The notes: a model not told the origin generated them from the letters alone. A DNA stretch of 64,000 nucleotides from Pseudomonadota bacterium (GCA_018241725.1 JAFEDI010000097.1:46205-110204); one strand, 5' to 3'. Counted from the stretch's first letter, positions 31,814-44,009 are shown. Numbers and translations are program-made.

Positions 31814-31860
31814 TGAAAAAAACAGAGCCCCCGAGTGTCGTCGGGGGCTTTGTTTTTTGT
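31814..31860. terminator. Bidirectional terminator between the Rieske gene and ispH
   Basis: The stem AGCCCCCGA / TCGGGGGCT with a six-base loop is flanked by an A-rich left side (AAAAAAACAG) and a T-rich right side (TTTGTTTTTT). It serves two converging genes. Confidence 0.9.
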
Positions 31861-31917
31861 GGTTACCGGTGCAAGCGCTGGATTTCAGGATTGGGGGGCT
31901 TGTCCCGGCGGAGCTCC

Positions 31918-32862
31918 TCAAGCTTCTTGTTGGCCAGTGTTGCCCTGGAGTTCCTTCGGTAGCGGGAAGGTCACTTTCTCGGGCACGCCTTCGAGCTGAC
32001 GAACGGAGGCGGCGCCCAGTTCCTTGAGGCGGGCGATTACAGAGTCGACCAGCACCTCCGGTGCTGAAGCGCCGGCGGTTACGCCGACGCGCAGTTTTCC
32101 GGCGATCCACGCAGGGTCGATCGCTGCTGCGTTATCAACGAGATAGGCTGGAACATTCAGCAGTTCGGCTACCTCGCGCAGGCGGTTGGAGTTGGAGCTG
32201 TTCGGTGATCCGACCACCAGCACCAGATCCGACTGCGGTGCCATGAATTTCACGGCATCCTGGCGGTTTTGCGTGGCATAGCAGATGTCGTCCTTCTTGG
32301 GGCCGACAATGCTCGGGAAGCGGGCTCTCAGGGCGGCCACGATGGCGCCGGCATCATCCACGGACAGCGTGGTCTGCGTGACGTAGGCCAGCATGTCGGG
32401 TTTGGTGACCTGAAGGTTCGCCACATCTTCGACAGACTCCACCAGATAGATGCCGTCGCGGACCTGACCCATCGTGCCTTCCACCTCCGGGTGCCCCTTG
32501 TGGCCGATCATGATCAGCTCACGTCCCTGGTCGCGCATGCGGGCGACTTCCAGGTGCACCTTGGTGACGAGCGGGCAGGTGGCGTCGAAAACGCGCAGTC
32601 CGCGGGCTTCGGCTTCAGTGCGCACGGCTTGGGATACACCGTGGGCGCTGAAGATCACCGTATTGCCGGCGGGTACGTCGGCGAGTTCTTCGATGAACAC
32701 TGCGCCCTTGGCGCGCAAGCCTTCCACCACGAAACGGTTATGGACGACCTCATGGCGCACATAGATGGGGGCGCCAAACTGGGTAAGGGCGCGTTCGACG
32801 ATCTCGATGGCGCGTTCGACTCCGGCGCAGAAGCCGCGGGGGGTGGCGAGCAGTACTTCCAT
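31918..32862 (-). CDS. ispH: 4-hydroxy-3-methylbut-2-enyl diphosphate reductase
   Basis: A 314-residue iron-sulfur enzyme, the last MEP pathway step, giving IPP and DMAPP. The three conserved cysteines lie in [26 protein letters not shown] and [12 protein letters not shown]. The substrate motif is [17 protein letters not shown], and the HEVVHN region is intact. It is the last gene of the ribF-ileS-lspA-fkpB-ispH unit. Confidence 0.97.
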   Translation of the reverse strand: MEVLLATPRGFCAGVERAIEIVERALTQFGAPIYVRHEVVHNRFVVEGLRAKGAVFIEELADVPAGNTVIFSAHGVSQAVRTEAEARGLRVFDATCPLVTKVHLEVARMRDQGRELIMIGHKGHPEVEGTMGQVRDGIYLVESVEDVANLQVTKPDMLAYVTQTTLSVDDAGAIVAALRARFPSIVGPKKDDICYATQNRQDAVKFMAPQSDLVLVVGSPNSSNSNRLREVAELLNVPAYLVDNAAAIDPAWIAGKLRVGVTAGASAPEVLVDSVIARLKELGAASVRQLEGVPEKVTFPLPKELQGNTGQQEA

Positions 32863-32880
32863 CGGATACCTCGGTAATGT

Positions 32881-33312
32881 TCAGTTGATGCCGATCACTT
32901 CGACCTCGAAGCGGATCGACTTGCCGGCCAGTGGGTGGTTGAAGTCGATCACCGCATGGGTGTCGAGGACTTCGCGGATCAGGCCTGGGTAGCGGGTGCC
33001 GTCGGGTGCGGTGAATTCCATGATGACCATCGGCGCCACTTCGGCATCGGCGGGAAAGTCCTCCAGGCGGACCTTCTCGATCAGATCTTCACGGTGCGCG
33101 CCAAAGGCGTTTTCCGGCTCGAGCAGGAAGGTGTGGTGCTCGCCGACGGTGATCCCGGCCAGGCAGCGCTCCAATGCCGGTGCGATGTCGCCGTGGCCCA
33201 GCTGCATGGTAGCCGGCTTGGATTCGAAGGTGCTGATGAGGGGCTGCCCGTTATCGAGGGAGATCCGGTAGTGGAGGGTCAGCAGGCTGTCGGGCTGGAC
33301 GATCTGGGTCAT
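32881..33312 (-). CDS. fkpB: FKBP-type peptidyl-prolyl isomerase (SlpA/FkpB type)
   Basis: A 143-residue FKBP domain with the inserted flap typical of SlyD/SlpA proteins: SLLTLHYRISLDNGQPLIST, then PALERCLAGITVGEHHTFLL and ENAFGAHREDLI. There is no histidine-rich tail, so it is SlpA-like rather than SlyD-like. It acts as a cytoplasmic folding helper. It overlaps lspA by four bases and lies 18 bases before ispH, as in many proteobacteria. Confidence 0.92.
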   Translation of the reverse strand: MTQIVQPDSLLTLHYRISLDNGQPLISTFESKPATMQLGHGDIAPALERCLAGITVGEHHTFLLEPENAFGAHREDLIEKVRLEDFPADAEVAPMVIMEFTAPDGTRYPGLIREVLDTHAVIDFNHPLAGKSIRFEVEVIGIN

Positions 33313-33803
33313 GAGAGCTTCTCTTGGGCGGGGGCGTGGCGATGTTCGCGCAACTGCGCAACGATCATCAGGATCACGCCCACGGTAATGGCGGAGTCCG
33401 CCACATTGAAGGCCGGCCAGCCGTAGCGGCCGATATGGAAATACAGGAAGTCGACCACCGCGCCAAAGACGAAGCGGTCGATCACATTGCCGATGGCGCC
33501 ACCGATGATCAGCGAGAACGCCAGCGGCTGCAGCAGCTCGTGCTGGTGGCGCGCCAGAAGGCGCAACAGCCAGCCACAGATGGCGGCTGCCAGGGCTACG
33601 AAGAACCAGCGTTGCCAGCCGGCTTGGTCAGCCAGGAAGCTGAAGGCAGCCCCCGGGTTGAAGGCGAGTACCAGATCGAAGAAGTCGGTGATGCGGATGA
33701 CTTCGCCGTTGCGCAGGGCGCCGCGGACGAGATGCTTGGTCCACTGGTCGGCCAGCACGATGATGGCCGCGAGGCCGATCCAGTTGCCGAGGCGTAATTT
33801 CAA
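33309..33803 (-). CDS. lspA: Lipoprotein signal peptidase (signal peptidase II)
   Basis: A 164-residue inner-membrane aspartic protease with four helices. The catalytic aspartates are in GGAIGNVIDRFVFGAVVDFL and WPAFNVADSAI. The conserved FNPGAAFSFLAD segment follows helix 1. It cleaves prolipoproteins at the lipobox; a candidate substrate in this window is the lipoprotein at 62960. It lies 27 bases after ileS. Confidence 0.96.
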   Translation of the reverse strand: MKLRLGNWIGLAAIIVLADQWTKHLVRGALRNGEVIRITDFFDLVLAFNPGAAFSFLADQAGWQRWFFVALAAAICGWLLRLLARHQHELLQPLAFSLIIGGAIGNVIDRFVFGAVVDFLYFHIGRYGWPAFNVADSAITVGVILMIVAQLREHRHAPAQEKLS

Positions 33804-33830
33804 GGGCGGGCTCCTGCTGTTTTACAAGAT

Positions 33831-36635
33831 TCAGGCGGCCGAGCGTGGTTCGCCGGTGCCGAACAGGTTGGACGTGCAGCGGCCACAAAGTTCCGGATGC
33901 TCCGCATCGTGACCCACGTCTTCCCTGTAGTGCCAGCAGCGCTCGCACTTCTTGTGCTCGGACGGGGTGACGAGGATGCTCTCATTGGCTTCGTTGTCGA
34001 CCCGGATCAGCGTCGTCTTAGAGCAGATCAGCACGAAGCGCAGATCGTCGGCGAGGCTGGCCAGGGTGTCGTACTTGGCGCCGGTTGCGCGAATTTCCAC
34101 CTCGGCCTGTAGCGATGAGCCGACCTTGCCTTCGGTGCGGACCGATTCGATGACCTTCAGCACATCGGCACGGGCGGCGCGGATCGCGTTCCAGCGCTCC
34201 AGCAGCGCCTCTTCGGCGTTCTGGGCGGGTAGCTGGTGGAAGGTGTGCAGCATCACGCTGTCCTCCGCATCCTGGCTCAGTAATTGCCAGATTTCTTCGG
34301 CGGTGAAGGACAGGATCGGCGCCATCAGCTTCACGACAGCCTGCAGGACGTGCCACAGGGCGCTCTGGGCGGAGCGGCGGGCCAGGGAGTCGGGCTTGGT
34401 GGTATAGAGGCGGTCCTTCAGGATGTCAAGCCAGAAACCGCCGAGATCCTCAGAGCAGAAGGTCTGGAGCGCCTGGACCACACGGTGGAACTCGTAGCGA
34501 TCGTAGTCGGCCTGGGCCTGGGCCTGCAGCTGGCGGGTGAAGGCCAAGGCATAGCGGTCGATCTCGAACCATTGCTCCACCGGCAGCATGTCCTTGCCGG
34601 CATCGAAGTCGGCGACGTTGGCCATCAGGAAGCGCAGGGTGTTGCGGATGCGGCGGTAGGATTCCACGACACGGGCCAGGATCTCCTTCGACATGGCCAG
34701 CTCGCCGGAATAATCGGTGGCGGCAACCCACAGGCGCAGGATCTCTGCGCCCATCTTGTCGGTGACTTCCTGGGGCAGGATCGTGTTGCCCAGGGACTTG
34801 CTCATCTTGCGGCCTTGCTGGTCCACGGTGAAGCCGTGGGTGAGCAGGGCCTTGTAGGGCGGGTGGCCGTCGATGGCTGCGCCGGTGAGCAGGGATGAAT
34901 GGAACCAGCCGCGGTGCTGGTCTGAGCCTTCCAGGTAAAGGTCGGCGCGCGGGCCAGTGGCGTGGCCATCGTTGTGAGAGCCACGCAGCACGTGCCAGTG
35001 GGTCGTGCCGGAATCGAACCAGACGTCGAGGGTGTCGCTGATCTTGTCGTACTGGGCGGCTTCGGTGCCGAGCAGCTCTGTAGCGTCAAGCTTGAACCAG
35101 GCTTCGATGCCTTCCTTCTCGACACGCTGGGCAACCTGTTCCATCAACTCGACGGTACGAGGATGCAGTTCGCCGGTCTCCTTGTGCAGGAAGAAGGGGA
35201 TGGGCACGCCCCAGTTGCGCTGGCGGGAGATGCACCAGTCGGGCCGGTTGGCGATCATCGACTGCAGGCGGGGTTTGCCCCAGGCCGGATAGAAGGCGGT
35301 GGCTTCGACACCGGCCAGGGCCTTCTCGCGCAAGGACTTGCCGTCTGTGGGCAGGCGGTCCATGCCGACGAACCACTGGGCGGTAGCCCGGTAGATCACC
35401 GGCGTCTTGTGGCGCCAGCAGTGCATGTAGCTGTGCATGACGCTGCCGTGGGAAAGCAGGTTGCCGACTTCCGTGAGCTTGTCGCAGATGGCCTGGTTGG
35501 CCTTCCAGATCGACATGCCGCCAAAGAGGGGCAGGTCGTCCACGTAAACGCCGTCGCCCTTGACGATGGAGATGATCTCGTCGTTGCCACGGCCGTAGGT
35601 GCGCCAGGCGTTGAAGTCGTCCACGCCATGGGCTGGGGCACAGTGCACGATGCCGGTGCCGGCGTCCAGTCCCACGTAGTCGGCCAGGTAAACCGGGGAG
35701 ACGCGATCGTAGAGGGGGTGGCGGAACTGCAGGCCTTCCAGGGCCTTGCCCTGGGCGGTAGCCAGGATGCTGCCTTCGCGGCCCTGGCGCTTGAGGCTTT
35801 CCTCCACCAGATCCTTGGCGAGGATCAGCAGGCGGTCGCCCGCGTCGACGAGGGCGTATTCGTGCTCGGGATGAATGTTGAGGGCCTGGTTGGCCGGGAT
35901 GGTCCACGGGGTGGTGGTCCAGATTACCGCGTAGGCGGTCTTGGGCAGGCTGGCGAGGCCGAAGGCGGCAGCCAGCCCGGGCGCAGCACTCTCGCTGATG
36001 GGGAAAGCCACATCAACGGTCGGCGATTTCTTGTCGGCGTATTCGACTTCGGCTTCGGCCAGGGCGGAGCCACAGTCAAAACACCAGTTCACCGGCTTGA
36101 GGCCCTTGAACACGTAGTTCTGTTTGACCATCTCGGCCAGGGCACGGATCTCGCCGGCCTCGTTGGCGAAGTTCATGGTCAGGTAGGGATTGTCCCAGTC
36201 GCCCAGCACGCCCAGGCGGATGAATTCCTTCTTCTGCACTTCGACCTGTTCGGCGGCGTAGGCGCGGCACAGCTCGCGGACCTTGTCGGCCGGCAGGTTC
36301 TTGCCGTGGGTGACTTCGATCTTGTGTTCGATCGGCAGACCGTGGCAGTCCCAGCCTGGCACGTAGGGTGCATCGAAGCCGGCCAGGGTCTTGGAGCGGA
36401 CGATGATGTCCTTCAGGATCTTGTTCAGCGCGTGGCCCAGGTGCAGGTTGCCGTTGGCGTACGGGGGACCGTCGTGCAGCACGAACTTGGGGCGGCCGGC
36501 GGATGTCTTGCGGATCTTCTGGTATAGCTTGCGCTGCTGCCAGTCGGCGATCCAGGCGGGTTCGCGCTTGGCGAGGTCGCCGCGCATCGGGAAGGGCGTG
36601 TCGGGCAGATTCAGGGTCTTGCGATTGTCGGACAT
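33831..36635 (-). CDS. ileS: Isoleucyl-tRNA synthetase
   Basis: A 934-residue class I synthetase. The HIGH motif is [13 protein letters not shown] near residue 60 and KMSKSLGN is near residue 610, with the CP1 editing domain between them. The C-terminal zinc finger has the cysteine pairs CERCWHYRE and CGRCTSN. This is the standard short bacterial IleS. It lies 15 bases after ribF. Confidence 0.97.
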   Translation of the reverse strand: MSDNRKTLNLPDTPFPMRGDLAKREPAWIADWQQRKLYQKIRKTSAGRPKFVLHDGPPYANGNLHLGHALNKILKDIIVRSKTLAGFDAPYVPGWDCHGLPIEHKIEVTHGKNLPADKVRELCRAYAAEQVEVQKKEFIRLGVLGDWDNPYLTMNFANEAGEIRALAEMVKQNYVFKGLKPVNWCFDCGSALAEAEVEYADKKSPTVDVAFPISESAAPGLAAAFGLASLPKTAYAVIWTTTPWTIPANQALNIHPEHEYALVDAGDRLLILAKDLVEESLKRQGREGSILATAQGKALEGLQFRHPLYDRVSPVYLADYVGLDAGTGIVHCAPAHGVDDFNAWRTYGRGNDEIISIVKGDGVYVDDLPLFGGMSIWKANQAICDKLTEVGNLLSHGSVMHSYMHCWRHKTPVIYRATAQWFVGMDRLPTDGKSLREKALAGVEATAFYPAWGKPRLQSMIANRPDWCISRQRNWGVPIPFFLHKETGELHPRTVELMEQVAQRVEKEGIEAWFKLDATELLGTEAAQYDKISDTLDVWFDSGTTHWHVLRGSHNDGHATGPRADLYLEGSDQHRGWFHSSLLTGAAIDGHPPYKALLTHGFTVDQQGRKMSKSLGNTILPQEVTDKMGAEILRLWVAATDYSGELAMSKEILARVVESYRRIRNTLRFLMANVADFDAGKDMLPVEQWFEIDRYALAFTRQLQAQAQADYDRYEFHRVVQALQTFCSEDLGGFWLDILKDRLYTTKPDSLARRSAQSALWHVLQAVVKLMAPILSFTAEEIWQLLSQDAEDSVMLHTFHQLPAQNAEEALLERWNAIRAARADVLKVIESVRTEGKVGSSLQAEVEIRATGAKYDTLASLADDLRFVLICSKTTLIRVDNEANESILVTPSEHKKCERCWHYREDVGHDAEHPELCGRCTSNLFGTGEPRSAA

Positions 36636-36650
36636 GGTCGGTGCGTGAAT

Positions 36651-37583
36651 TCAGAGGGGATTCTGGACGAAGTAGGTGCGGGCCTCGTCGGCGTCGCGGG
36701 CGATCTGGGCGGTGAGGGCTTCGAGACTGTCGTAACGCTCCTCATCCCGTTGCTTGCGCAGGAAATTGACCCGCAGATGGGCGTCGTAGCAGTCGGCGCT
36801 CCAGTCGAAAAGATTCACTTCGAGGGTCGCGCGGCCGGCATCGTTGATGGTGGGGCGCACGCCGATGCTCGCCACGCCGGGCCAGGGCTTGTCGGCCAGG
36901 CCGTCGACGCTGACGGTGTAGATACCCATCAGCGGCGGGCTGCGGTGCTTGAGCTGGATGTTGGCGGTCGGAAAGCCGATCGTGCGGCCGATCTTGTCGC
37001 CGTGCATGACGCGACCGCTGATACTGTAAGGGCGGCCGAGCAGGCGGGCAGCGTGGGGCATGTCGCCATCGGAAAGTGCCGCGCGGATTGCCGAGCTGGA
37101 AACGCGCTCGCCTTCGTGAACCAGCGTGTGCATGGCTTCGACGGTGAAGCCTGCTGTCTGGCCGGCGTGCTGCAGCATCGCAAAGTCGCCCTTGCGGCTT
37201 TTGCCGAAGCGGAAGTCGTCGCCGATCATCAGATCGCGTACGCCGAGCCCGCGGATCAGGATGTCCTCGATGAACTGCTCGGCGGTGAGCGATGCGAAAC
37301 GGGCATTGAAGCGGCCGATGTAGAGGCGATCCACGCCTTGTGCCGCGAGGAGCTGGATCTTTTCGCGCAGGGACGTGAGTCGGCGCGGCCGGTTCTCGTG
37401 GGCGAAATACTCGCGCGGATGGGGCTCGAAGGTGAGCACCGACGAGGGCAGGCCGGTGGCTCGCGCCTTTGCGGTGAGTTTCGCCAGCAACGCCTGGTGG
37501 CCGCGGTGCACGCCATCGAAGTTGCCGATGGTGAGCACGCAGCCGTGTTCGGTGCGTTCGGGAATTCCGCGGAAAACCTGCAT
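36651..37583 (-). CDS. ribF: Bifunctional riboflavin kinase / FAD synthetase
   Basis: A 310-residue RibF. The N-terminal adenylyltransferase has VLTIGNFDGVHRGHQALLA and the IGDDFRFGKSRKGD loop. The C-terminal flavokinase has GRVMHGDKIGRTIGFPTANI. It makes FMN and FAD from riboflavin; the window encodes several flavoenzymes (sdhA, lpd, wrbA). The start at 37583 is chosen by family alignment (MQVFRGIPE). It is the first gene of the ribF-ileS-lspA-fkpB-ispH unit. No FMN riboswitch is visible upstream. Confidence 0.95.
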   Translation of the reverse strand: MQVFRGIPERTEHGCVLTIGNFDGVHRGHQALLAKLTAKARATGLPSSVLTFEPHPREYFAHENRPRRLTSLREKIQLLAAQGVDRLYIGRFNARFASLTAEQFIEDILIRGLGVRDLMIGDDFRFGKSRKGDFAMLQHAGQTAGFTVEAMHTLVHEGERVSSSAIRAALSDGDMPHAARLLGRPYSISGRVMHGDKIGRTIGFPTANIQLKHRSPPLMGIYTVSVDGLADKPWPGVASIGVRPTINDAGRATLEVNLFDWSADCYDAHLRVNFLRKQRDEERYDSLEALTAQIARDADEARTYFVQNPL

Positions 37584-37658
37584 GGAGGGATGCTGGTAAA
37601 AGGCGCGATTATAGCGGCAAGGGCCGGGCGGGCGAAGCATCCCCGGCTTACAGGCCGC

Positions 37659-39796
<2,138 letters not shown>

Positions 39797-39842
39797 GGGT
39801 TGATACGGGTAACAGTTTCGTAGATAATGCGCCGCTTCCCGT

Positions 39843-39927
39843 GCCGGGATGGCGGAATCGGTAGACGCAGCGGATTCAAAATCCGCCGCCGCAAGGTGTG
39901 GGGGTTCGAGTCCCCCTCCCGGCACCA
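39843..39927 (+). tRNA. tRNA-Leu (anticodon CAA)
   Basis: A complete 85-base tRNA including an encoded CCA. The acceptor stem GCCGGGA pairs with TCCCGGC, with discriminator A. The anticodon stem GCGGA / TCCGC encloses the loop TTCAAAA, giving anticodon CAA, which reads UUG. A long variable arm and the T arm GGGGG-TTCGAGT-CCCCC are typical of class II tRNA-Leu. It is divergent from queA. Confidence 0.97.
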
Positions 39928-40567
39928 GCAGTACTCTAGCAAGTCCCCCGCTTTTAGTCTATTTTCTTTATTAATCAACGGCTTATCGATCGATAGTCGA
40001 AGATTTCCGGGCAGCCTCTCCTCCCTTTGGCGCGCTTGGTTGGCGGGCGTCAGTCAGCGTTTCTTCTTTTACTTGGTCTCATCTTTGCTTGCCTCCAGGC
40101 TTTAGGCTGGTTTGGCTAGTTGCGGCATATCCGTCGTATGGCCGACATTGCCTCACAAACTCGGAGAGTGGGGATGAGGGTTCTGGCTTTGGGCGGCAGC
40201 ACGACCGGCGTGTCGTGTGCGTACTATTGGGTCAAGTCGGGCGTGCTGGCTAGGGCGGTCAAGTGGCTGCTGATGGAGCATCGCCCCTTGTGTTGCGGCT
40301 GTGGCTCTGGCTGCTCAAGCTCCTCGAGGGTAAGTGCGCTGGCATCAGGTCGGGTTCGTGACAAGTGGGATGGTGGGTTTGAGCGCTATGTCCGGCGTGA
40401 AGTCGGGTAGAATTTATCTCAAAGTGCAAGTCTTTGATTGGTTTGTCTTTGTTCTATCCGATGTGTGTCCGTGACGAAAGTTGCGGCTCGAATTTACCGA
40501 GTGAAGCTTTCGTGGCCCCTTGACGGGGTGGTTCAGCTTTGCGGCTTTTTACCTCGTGCAAACTCCC
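39928..40567. other. Gene-poor stretch downstream of tRNA-Leu
   Basis: About 640 bases without a gene I can support. A 96-codon open frame at 40120-40410 has no ribosome-binding site, odd composition (CCGCGSGCSSSS) and no family resemblance. I found no duplicate of the tRNA 3' end that would mark an integrated element. The last 100 bases presumably hold the promoter of the hydrolase gene. Confidence 0.55.
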
Positions 40568-41521
40568 ATGGCCCTCGATCCTCAAGCCAAAGCCTTACTC
40601 GACATGGTCTACCGTGTCGGCGCGCCGCGCTTCCATGAACTGGATGTGCATCAGGCTCGTCATTCCTTTGAAAAGTTGCAGTTTGCGTTGAGGCCTGAGG
40701 CGCCGGCCGTGGCCTCGATCACCGATGTGCCCATCCCGCGTGCCCACATTTGTGATGGCGTGATCATGGCGCGCATGTATCGCCCCCTTCATGCGAAGGC
40801 GGATGAGAACCTTCCGTTGGTTTTCTATTTTCATGGCGGCGGCTGGTGCGTCGGGAATATTCCGAGTTACGACGTGCTGTGCCGAGAGCTTGCGAATTAC
40901 AGCGAATGCGCCGTGCTCTCGGTGGATTACCGGTTGGCGCCAGAGTACCCGTTCCCCGGTGCAGTGGAGGACGCCCATTGGGCTGTGGTCTGGGTATTGG
41001 CAAATGGCGGGATGCTCGGTATCGATCCGACTCGTTTCGCTCTTGCGGGGGATAGTGCGGGCGGTACGCTGAGTGCCGTCACCGCGCTGCAGTTGCGTAA
41101 TGAGGAGGGGCCGCGGGCGGCACTGCAGTTGTTGATTTATCCGTGTACCGACATTCTCAGCCAGCGCCCTTCCCGTCGGACCTACGCTAGTGGCTATTTC
41201 CTGGATACGGAGAGTCTGGCATGGTTTTTCGAGAAATACCTGCCGTCCGATTCCGATTGGGGCGATTGGCGTGCGTCACCGCTGCTTGCATCGCGCTTCG
41301 ATGACCTTCCTCCTGCAACTTTCATCGCGGCGGGGTGCGACCCTCTCACCGATGATGTGCGTGCTTACGCCGATGCCTTGCGTCAGGCTGGGGGCGTAGT
41401 GAGCTTCCATGAGTTCGAAGGTATGGTCCACGGCTTTTTCACGCTCGGGAAGTTCTTCCCGCAGGCCGGGGAGGCTGTTCAGTTGGCCGGCAGAGCTTTG
41501 GCAGAGGCGCTCCGCGTCTGA
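40568..41521 (+). CDS. Alpha/beta hydrolase, hormone-sensitive-lipase family
   Basis: A 317-residue esterase/lipase of the HSL (family IV) type. The oxyanion motif HGGGW is at residues 89-93. The nucleophile Ser163 is in GDSAGG, and GCDPLTDDV and GMVHGF supply the Asp and His of the triad. There is no signal peptide, so it is cytoplasmic. The substrate is probably a short-chain ester (family knowledge). The start at 40568 (MALDPQAKALLDMVY) suits the family; the extra upstream residues in the longer frame look random. Confidence 0.9.
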   Translation: MALDPQAKALLDMVYRVGAPRFHELDVHQARHSFEKLQFALRPEAPAVASITDVPIPRAHICDGVIMARMYRPLHAKADENLPLVFYFHGGGWCVGNIPSYDVLCRELANYSECAVLSVDYRLAPEYPFPGAVEDAHWAVVWVLANGGMLGIDPTRFALAGDSAGGTLSAVTALQLRNEEGPRAALQLLIYPCTDILSQRPSRRTYASGYFLDTESLAWFFEKYLPSDSDWGDWRASPLLASRFDDLPPATFIAAGCDPLTDDVRAYADALRQAGGVVSFHEFEGMVHGFFTLGKFFPQAGEAVQLAGRALAEALRV

Positions 41522-41522
41522 T

Positions 41523-42416
41523 CTACATGCAGACGAAGCTGATCAACTGAGGGCAGCTGGAGCAGCTGCGGCCCGGTGAGAAATGACCGCGGCCGCGCAG
41601 CACGACCTCTTCGCGGGATAGCTGAAACTCCCGTTCGCCTTCGATCAGCACGAAGGTACCGTTGCTGCTCCGGTCGATCAGCACAAATTTGTCGCCACGC
41701 AGTTCGATTTCCGCATGGCGCCGGGACGATTGGCTGTCACTGATCACAATGTCGGCGGCGGGGTCGCGGCCGATCCTGACGCTTGGACGTGCCGAATTCA
41801 GCACAAGGGAGCTGTTGCCGAAGTACAGGTGAAGCTCAGGCTCGGTTTCCAGCAGAAAATGGTCGGATTGCACGATGGTAAGCTCGCCGACCGCCTCGCA
41901 CATCAGCTCACATAACTCAACCGGGCGGCTCACGCCGCGGATGACCCGGGGAGGCAGGGGGTGCAGCACGGAGCGCCACTCGGGTCCCAGGCGCCGGGCT
42001 GTCTCCGCCGAGATGATTGCCTTGCCGGGGGAGGCTAGTTCGGCGAGGCGAGCTGCAAAATTGACCGTATCCCCAAACACATCTGTCCCGCTGACCACGA
42101 CTGCGCCAAACTGGAAGCCTATACGAACGGCAAGCCGCTGCTCCGGTAGGGAGGGAAGTTCCTTGATGCTCAGGTGGATGGCCAGTGTGGCGTCGGCGGC
42201 GCTGTCTGCGTCACGGAAAACGGCCATCAGGCCGTCGCCGGTGTGCTTTACCACTCGGCCGCCTTTGGTCTCGACCGAAATACGCATTGCGCGGATGCTG
42301 CGGTCAACCACCTCAAAGGCTGACTTGTCGCCGACGCGCTGATACAGCTGCGTGCTGCCGACAAGGTCGGCAAACAGAACAGCGCATTCTTGGGCGGGCG
42401 GCGTGGGGTCCGGCAT
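41523..42416 (-). CDS. Class III adenylate cyclase fused to an FHA domain
   Basis: A 297-residue soluble protein. Residues 10-170 are a class III cyclase domain with metal aspartates D17 (LFADLVGST) and D61 (KHTGDG), base-selecting K57 and D116 (VFGDTVN), and transition-state N119 and R123, so it should be catalytically competent and ATP-specific. Residues 195-270 are an FHA domain (VRIGRDPAADIVISDSQSSRRH, then SSNGTF) that binds phosphothreonine. The tail has three cysteines (C285, C288, C296), with CSSC as a CxxC pair. cAMP production gated by a phosphoprotein is inferred. It is convergent with the hydrolase, two bases apart. Confidence 0.9.
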   Translation of the reverse strand: MPDPTPPAQECAVLFADLVGSTQLYQRVGDKSAFEVVDRSIRAMRISVETKGGRVVKHTGDGLMAVFRDADSAADATLAIHLSIKELPSLPEQRLAVRIGFQFGAVVVSGTDVFGDTVNFAARLAELASPGKAIISAETARRLGPEWRSVLHPLPPRVIRGVSRPVELCELMCEAVGELTIVQSDHFLLETEPELHLYFGNSSLVLNSARPSVRIGRDPAADIVISDSQSSRRHAEIELRGDKFVLIDRSSNGTFVLIEGEREFQLSREEVVLRGRGHFSPGRSCSSCPQLISFVCM

Positions 42417-42672
42417 CTGGGCGTGACTGGCTTAGGAGGCGTGATTCTAGCGGAGTCCGTGACATTTTCCGCATGGGCAAGGTAACAAATTTGCCGCACT
42501 GCGGCGAGCCGTTCGTCGGTGAAAGGTGCTCGCAAGATGAATCTGAGTGACGCAGACACATTTTCCTTGATCTAAGTAGAGGCAAGGAGGCCATGCAGTG
42601 GGATAATGATACGTTTAGCCGCGAACGGAACCATCTCCTCGTGGCGCGTCATGTCTGTCTGGAAGGGGTTTC

Positions 42673-43935
42673 ATGAAACGAGTTGATGATTTCCGTCTGC
42701 GCTTTGGCAAGCAGGAGCTGGTGCCTATCGTGATCGGCGGTATGGGGGTGGACATCTCCACCGCGGATCTGGCGCTGGAGGCTGCACGCCTGGGCGGAAT
42801 CGGTCACATCTCGGATGCAATGATCAAGACGGTTGCCGATCGTCGTTTCAATACCAAGTATGTGAAGGACAAGCTCCGGCAGTACAAGTACAACGTGGCC
42901 AATTCCGACAAGTCGGTCGTCCAGTTCGATCTTGGGCAACTGGCCGAGGCCACGATGCTGCATGTCGGCAAAACCATGGAGGCGAAGCGTGGGCCTGGTC
43001 TGGTCTTCGTGAACTGCATGGAAAAGCTGACAATGAACGCGCCGAAGGAAACCCTGCGCGTGCGTTTGACGGCGGCGCTGGATGCGGGCGCGGATGGCAT
43101 CACCCTTGCCGCGGGCCTGCATCTTGGCTCCTTCGGTCTGATCGAGGATCATCCGCGCTTTCGGGATGCCAAGCTGGGCATCATCGTGTCGTCCCTTCGC
43201 GCCCTGCAGCTCTTTCTGCGCAAGAGCGCTCGTACGAACCGTCTGCCAGATTATGTCGTGGTGGAAGGGCCGCTGGCCGGCGGGCACCTGGGTTTCGGCA
43301 TGGATTGGGCCAAGTACGACCTGGCGTTGATCGTGGCAGAGATTCGCGCGTGGCTGGTCCAGGAGAAACTCGAGATTCCGCTGATTCCTGCAGGTGGCAT
43401 TTTCACGGGGAGCGATGCGGCGGTTTTCCTCGAGAATGGTGCGGGTGCGGTGCAGGTGGCGACGCGCTTTACTGTGACAAAAGAGTGCGGCTTGCCCGAG
43501 GATGTGCAGCAGCATTACTTCAAGGCCAGCGAAGAGGAAATTATCGTCAATCAAATTTCCCCCACCGGCTATCCGATGCGCATGCTGACCGGAAGTCCGG
43601 CCATCGGCTCTGGTATTCGTCCGAACTGCGAGGCCTACGGCTACTTGCTCGACAGCAGTGGCAATTGCTCGTACATCGATGCGTACAACAAGGAAGTGGC
43701 GCTGCATCCGGGGGTCAAGAAGATTTCAGTGATGGACAAGACCTGCTTGTGCACCCACATGCGCAACTTCGATGTCTGGACTTGTGGCCATTACACATAT
43801 CGCTTGAAGGATACGTCGTACAAAAAGGCCGACGGCAATTACGAGATCCTTTCGGCCGAACACGTTTTCCACGATTATCAGTACAGCACTGATAATTCGA
43901 TCCTGTTGCCTGAAAAGATGCTGGGTGCGGAATAA
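42673..43935 (+). CDS. Nitronate monooxygenase-like FMN protein with Cys-rich C-terminus
   Basis: A 420-residue TIM-barrel flavoprotein of the NMO/2-nitropropane dioxygenase family. It has PIVIGGMGVDIST at the start, EGPLAGGHLGFG with the catalytic-type His205, and PAGGIFTGSDAAVFLENGAG and VQVATRF for FMN phosphate binding. The last 100 residues hold five cysteines (C319, C332, C358, C360, C371) in a tail not present in classic NMO enzymes. This could bind a metal or cluster. PfaD-like enoyl reductases belong to the same superfamily, so the true substrate is open. It is the only gene of its unit and is followed by a bidirectional terminator. Confidence 0.85.
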   Translation: MKRVDDFRLRFGKQELVPIVIGGMGVDISTADLALEAARLGGIGHISDAMIKTVADRRFNTKYVKDKLRQYKYNVANSDKSVVQFDLGQLAEATMLHVGKTMEAKRGPGLVFVNCMEKLTMNAPKETLRVRLTAALDAGADGITLAAGLHLGSFGLIEDHPRFRDAKLGIIVSSLRALQLFLRKSARTNRLPDYVVVEGPLAGGHLGFGMDWAKYDLALIVAEIRAWLVQEKLEIPLIPAGGIFTGSDAAVFLENGAGAVQVATRFTVTKECGLPEDVQQHYFKASEEEIIVNQISPTGYPMRMLTGSPAIGSGIRPNCEAYGYLLDSSGNCSYIDAYNKEVALHPGVKKISVMDKTCLCTHMRNFDVWTCGHYTYRLKDTSYKKADGNYEILSAEHVFHDYQYSTDNSILLPEKMLGAE

Positions 43936-43972
43936 GGAATAGGCTGGGCCGATTGGCTGCAGGTCTGGTGAG

Positions 43973-44006
43973 AAAAAATGGGGCGATTTTATCGCCCCAT
44001 TTTTGT
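43973..44006. terminator. Bidirectional terminator between the NMO-like gene and the CitE-like gene
   Basis: ATGGGGCGAT / ATCGCCCCAT form a perfect 10-bp stem around a three-base loop, with six A on the left and five T on the right, between two converging genes. Confidence 0.92.
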
Positions 44007-44009
44007 CTT

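Noticed and set aside
34962-36527. Long plus-strand frame opposite ileS, and similar frames opposite valS, ribF/tgt and the helicase
   Set aside because: All are antisense shadows of conserved enzymes with intact catalytic motifs on the other strand.
40120-40410. A 96-codon plus-strand ORF after tRNA-Leu
   Set aside because: No ribosome-binding site, low-complexity Cys/Ser stretch, no family resemblance, and atypical codon pattern.
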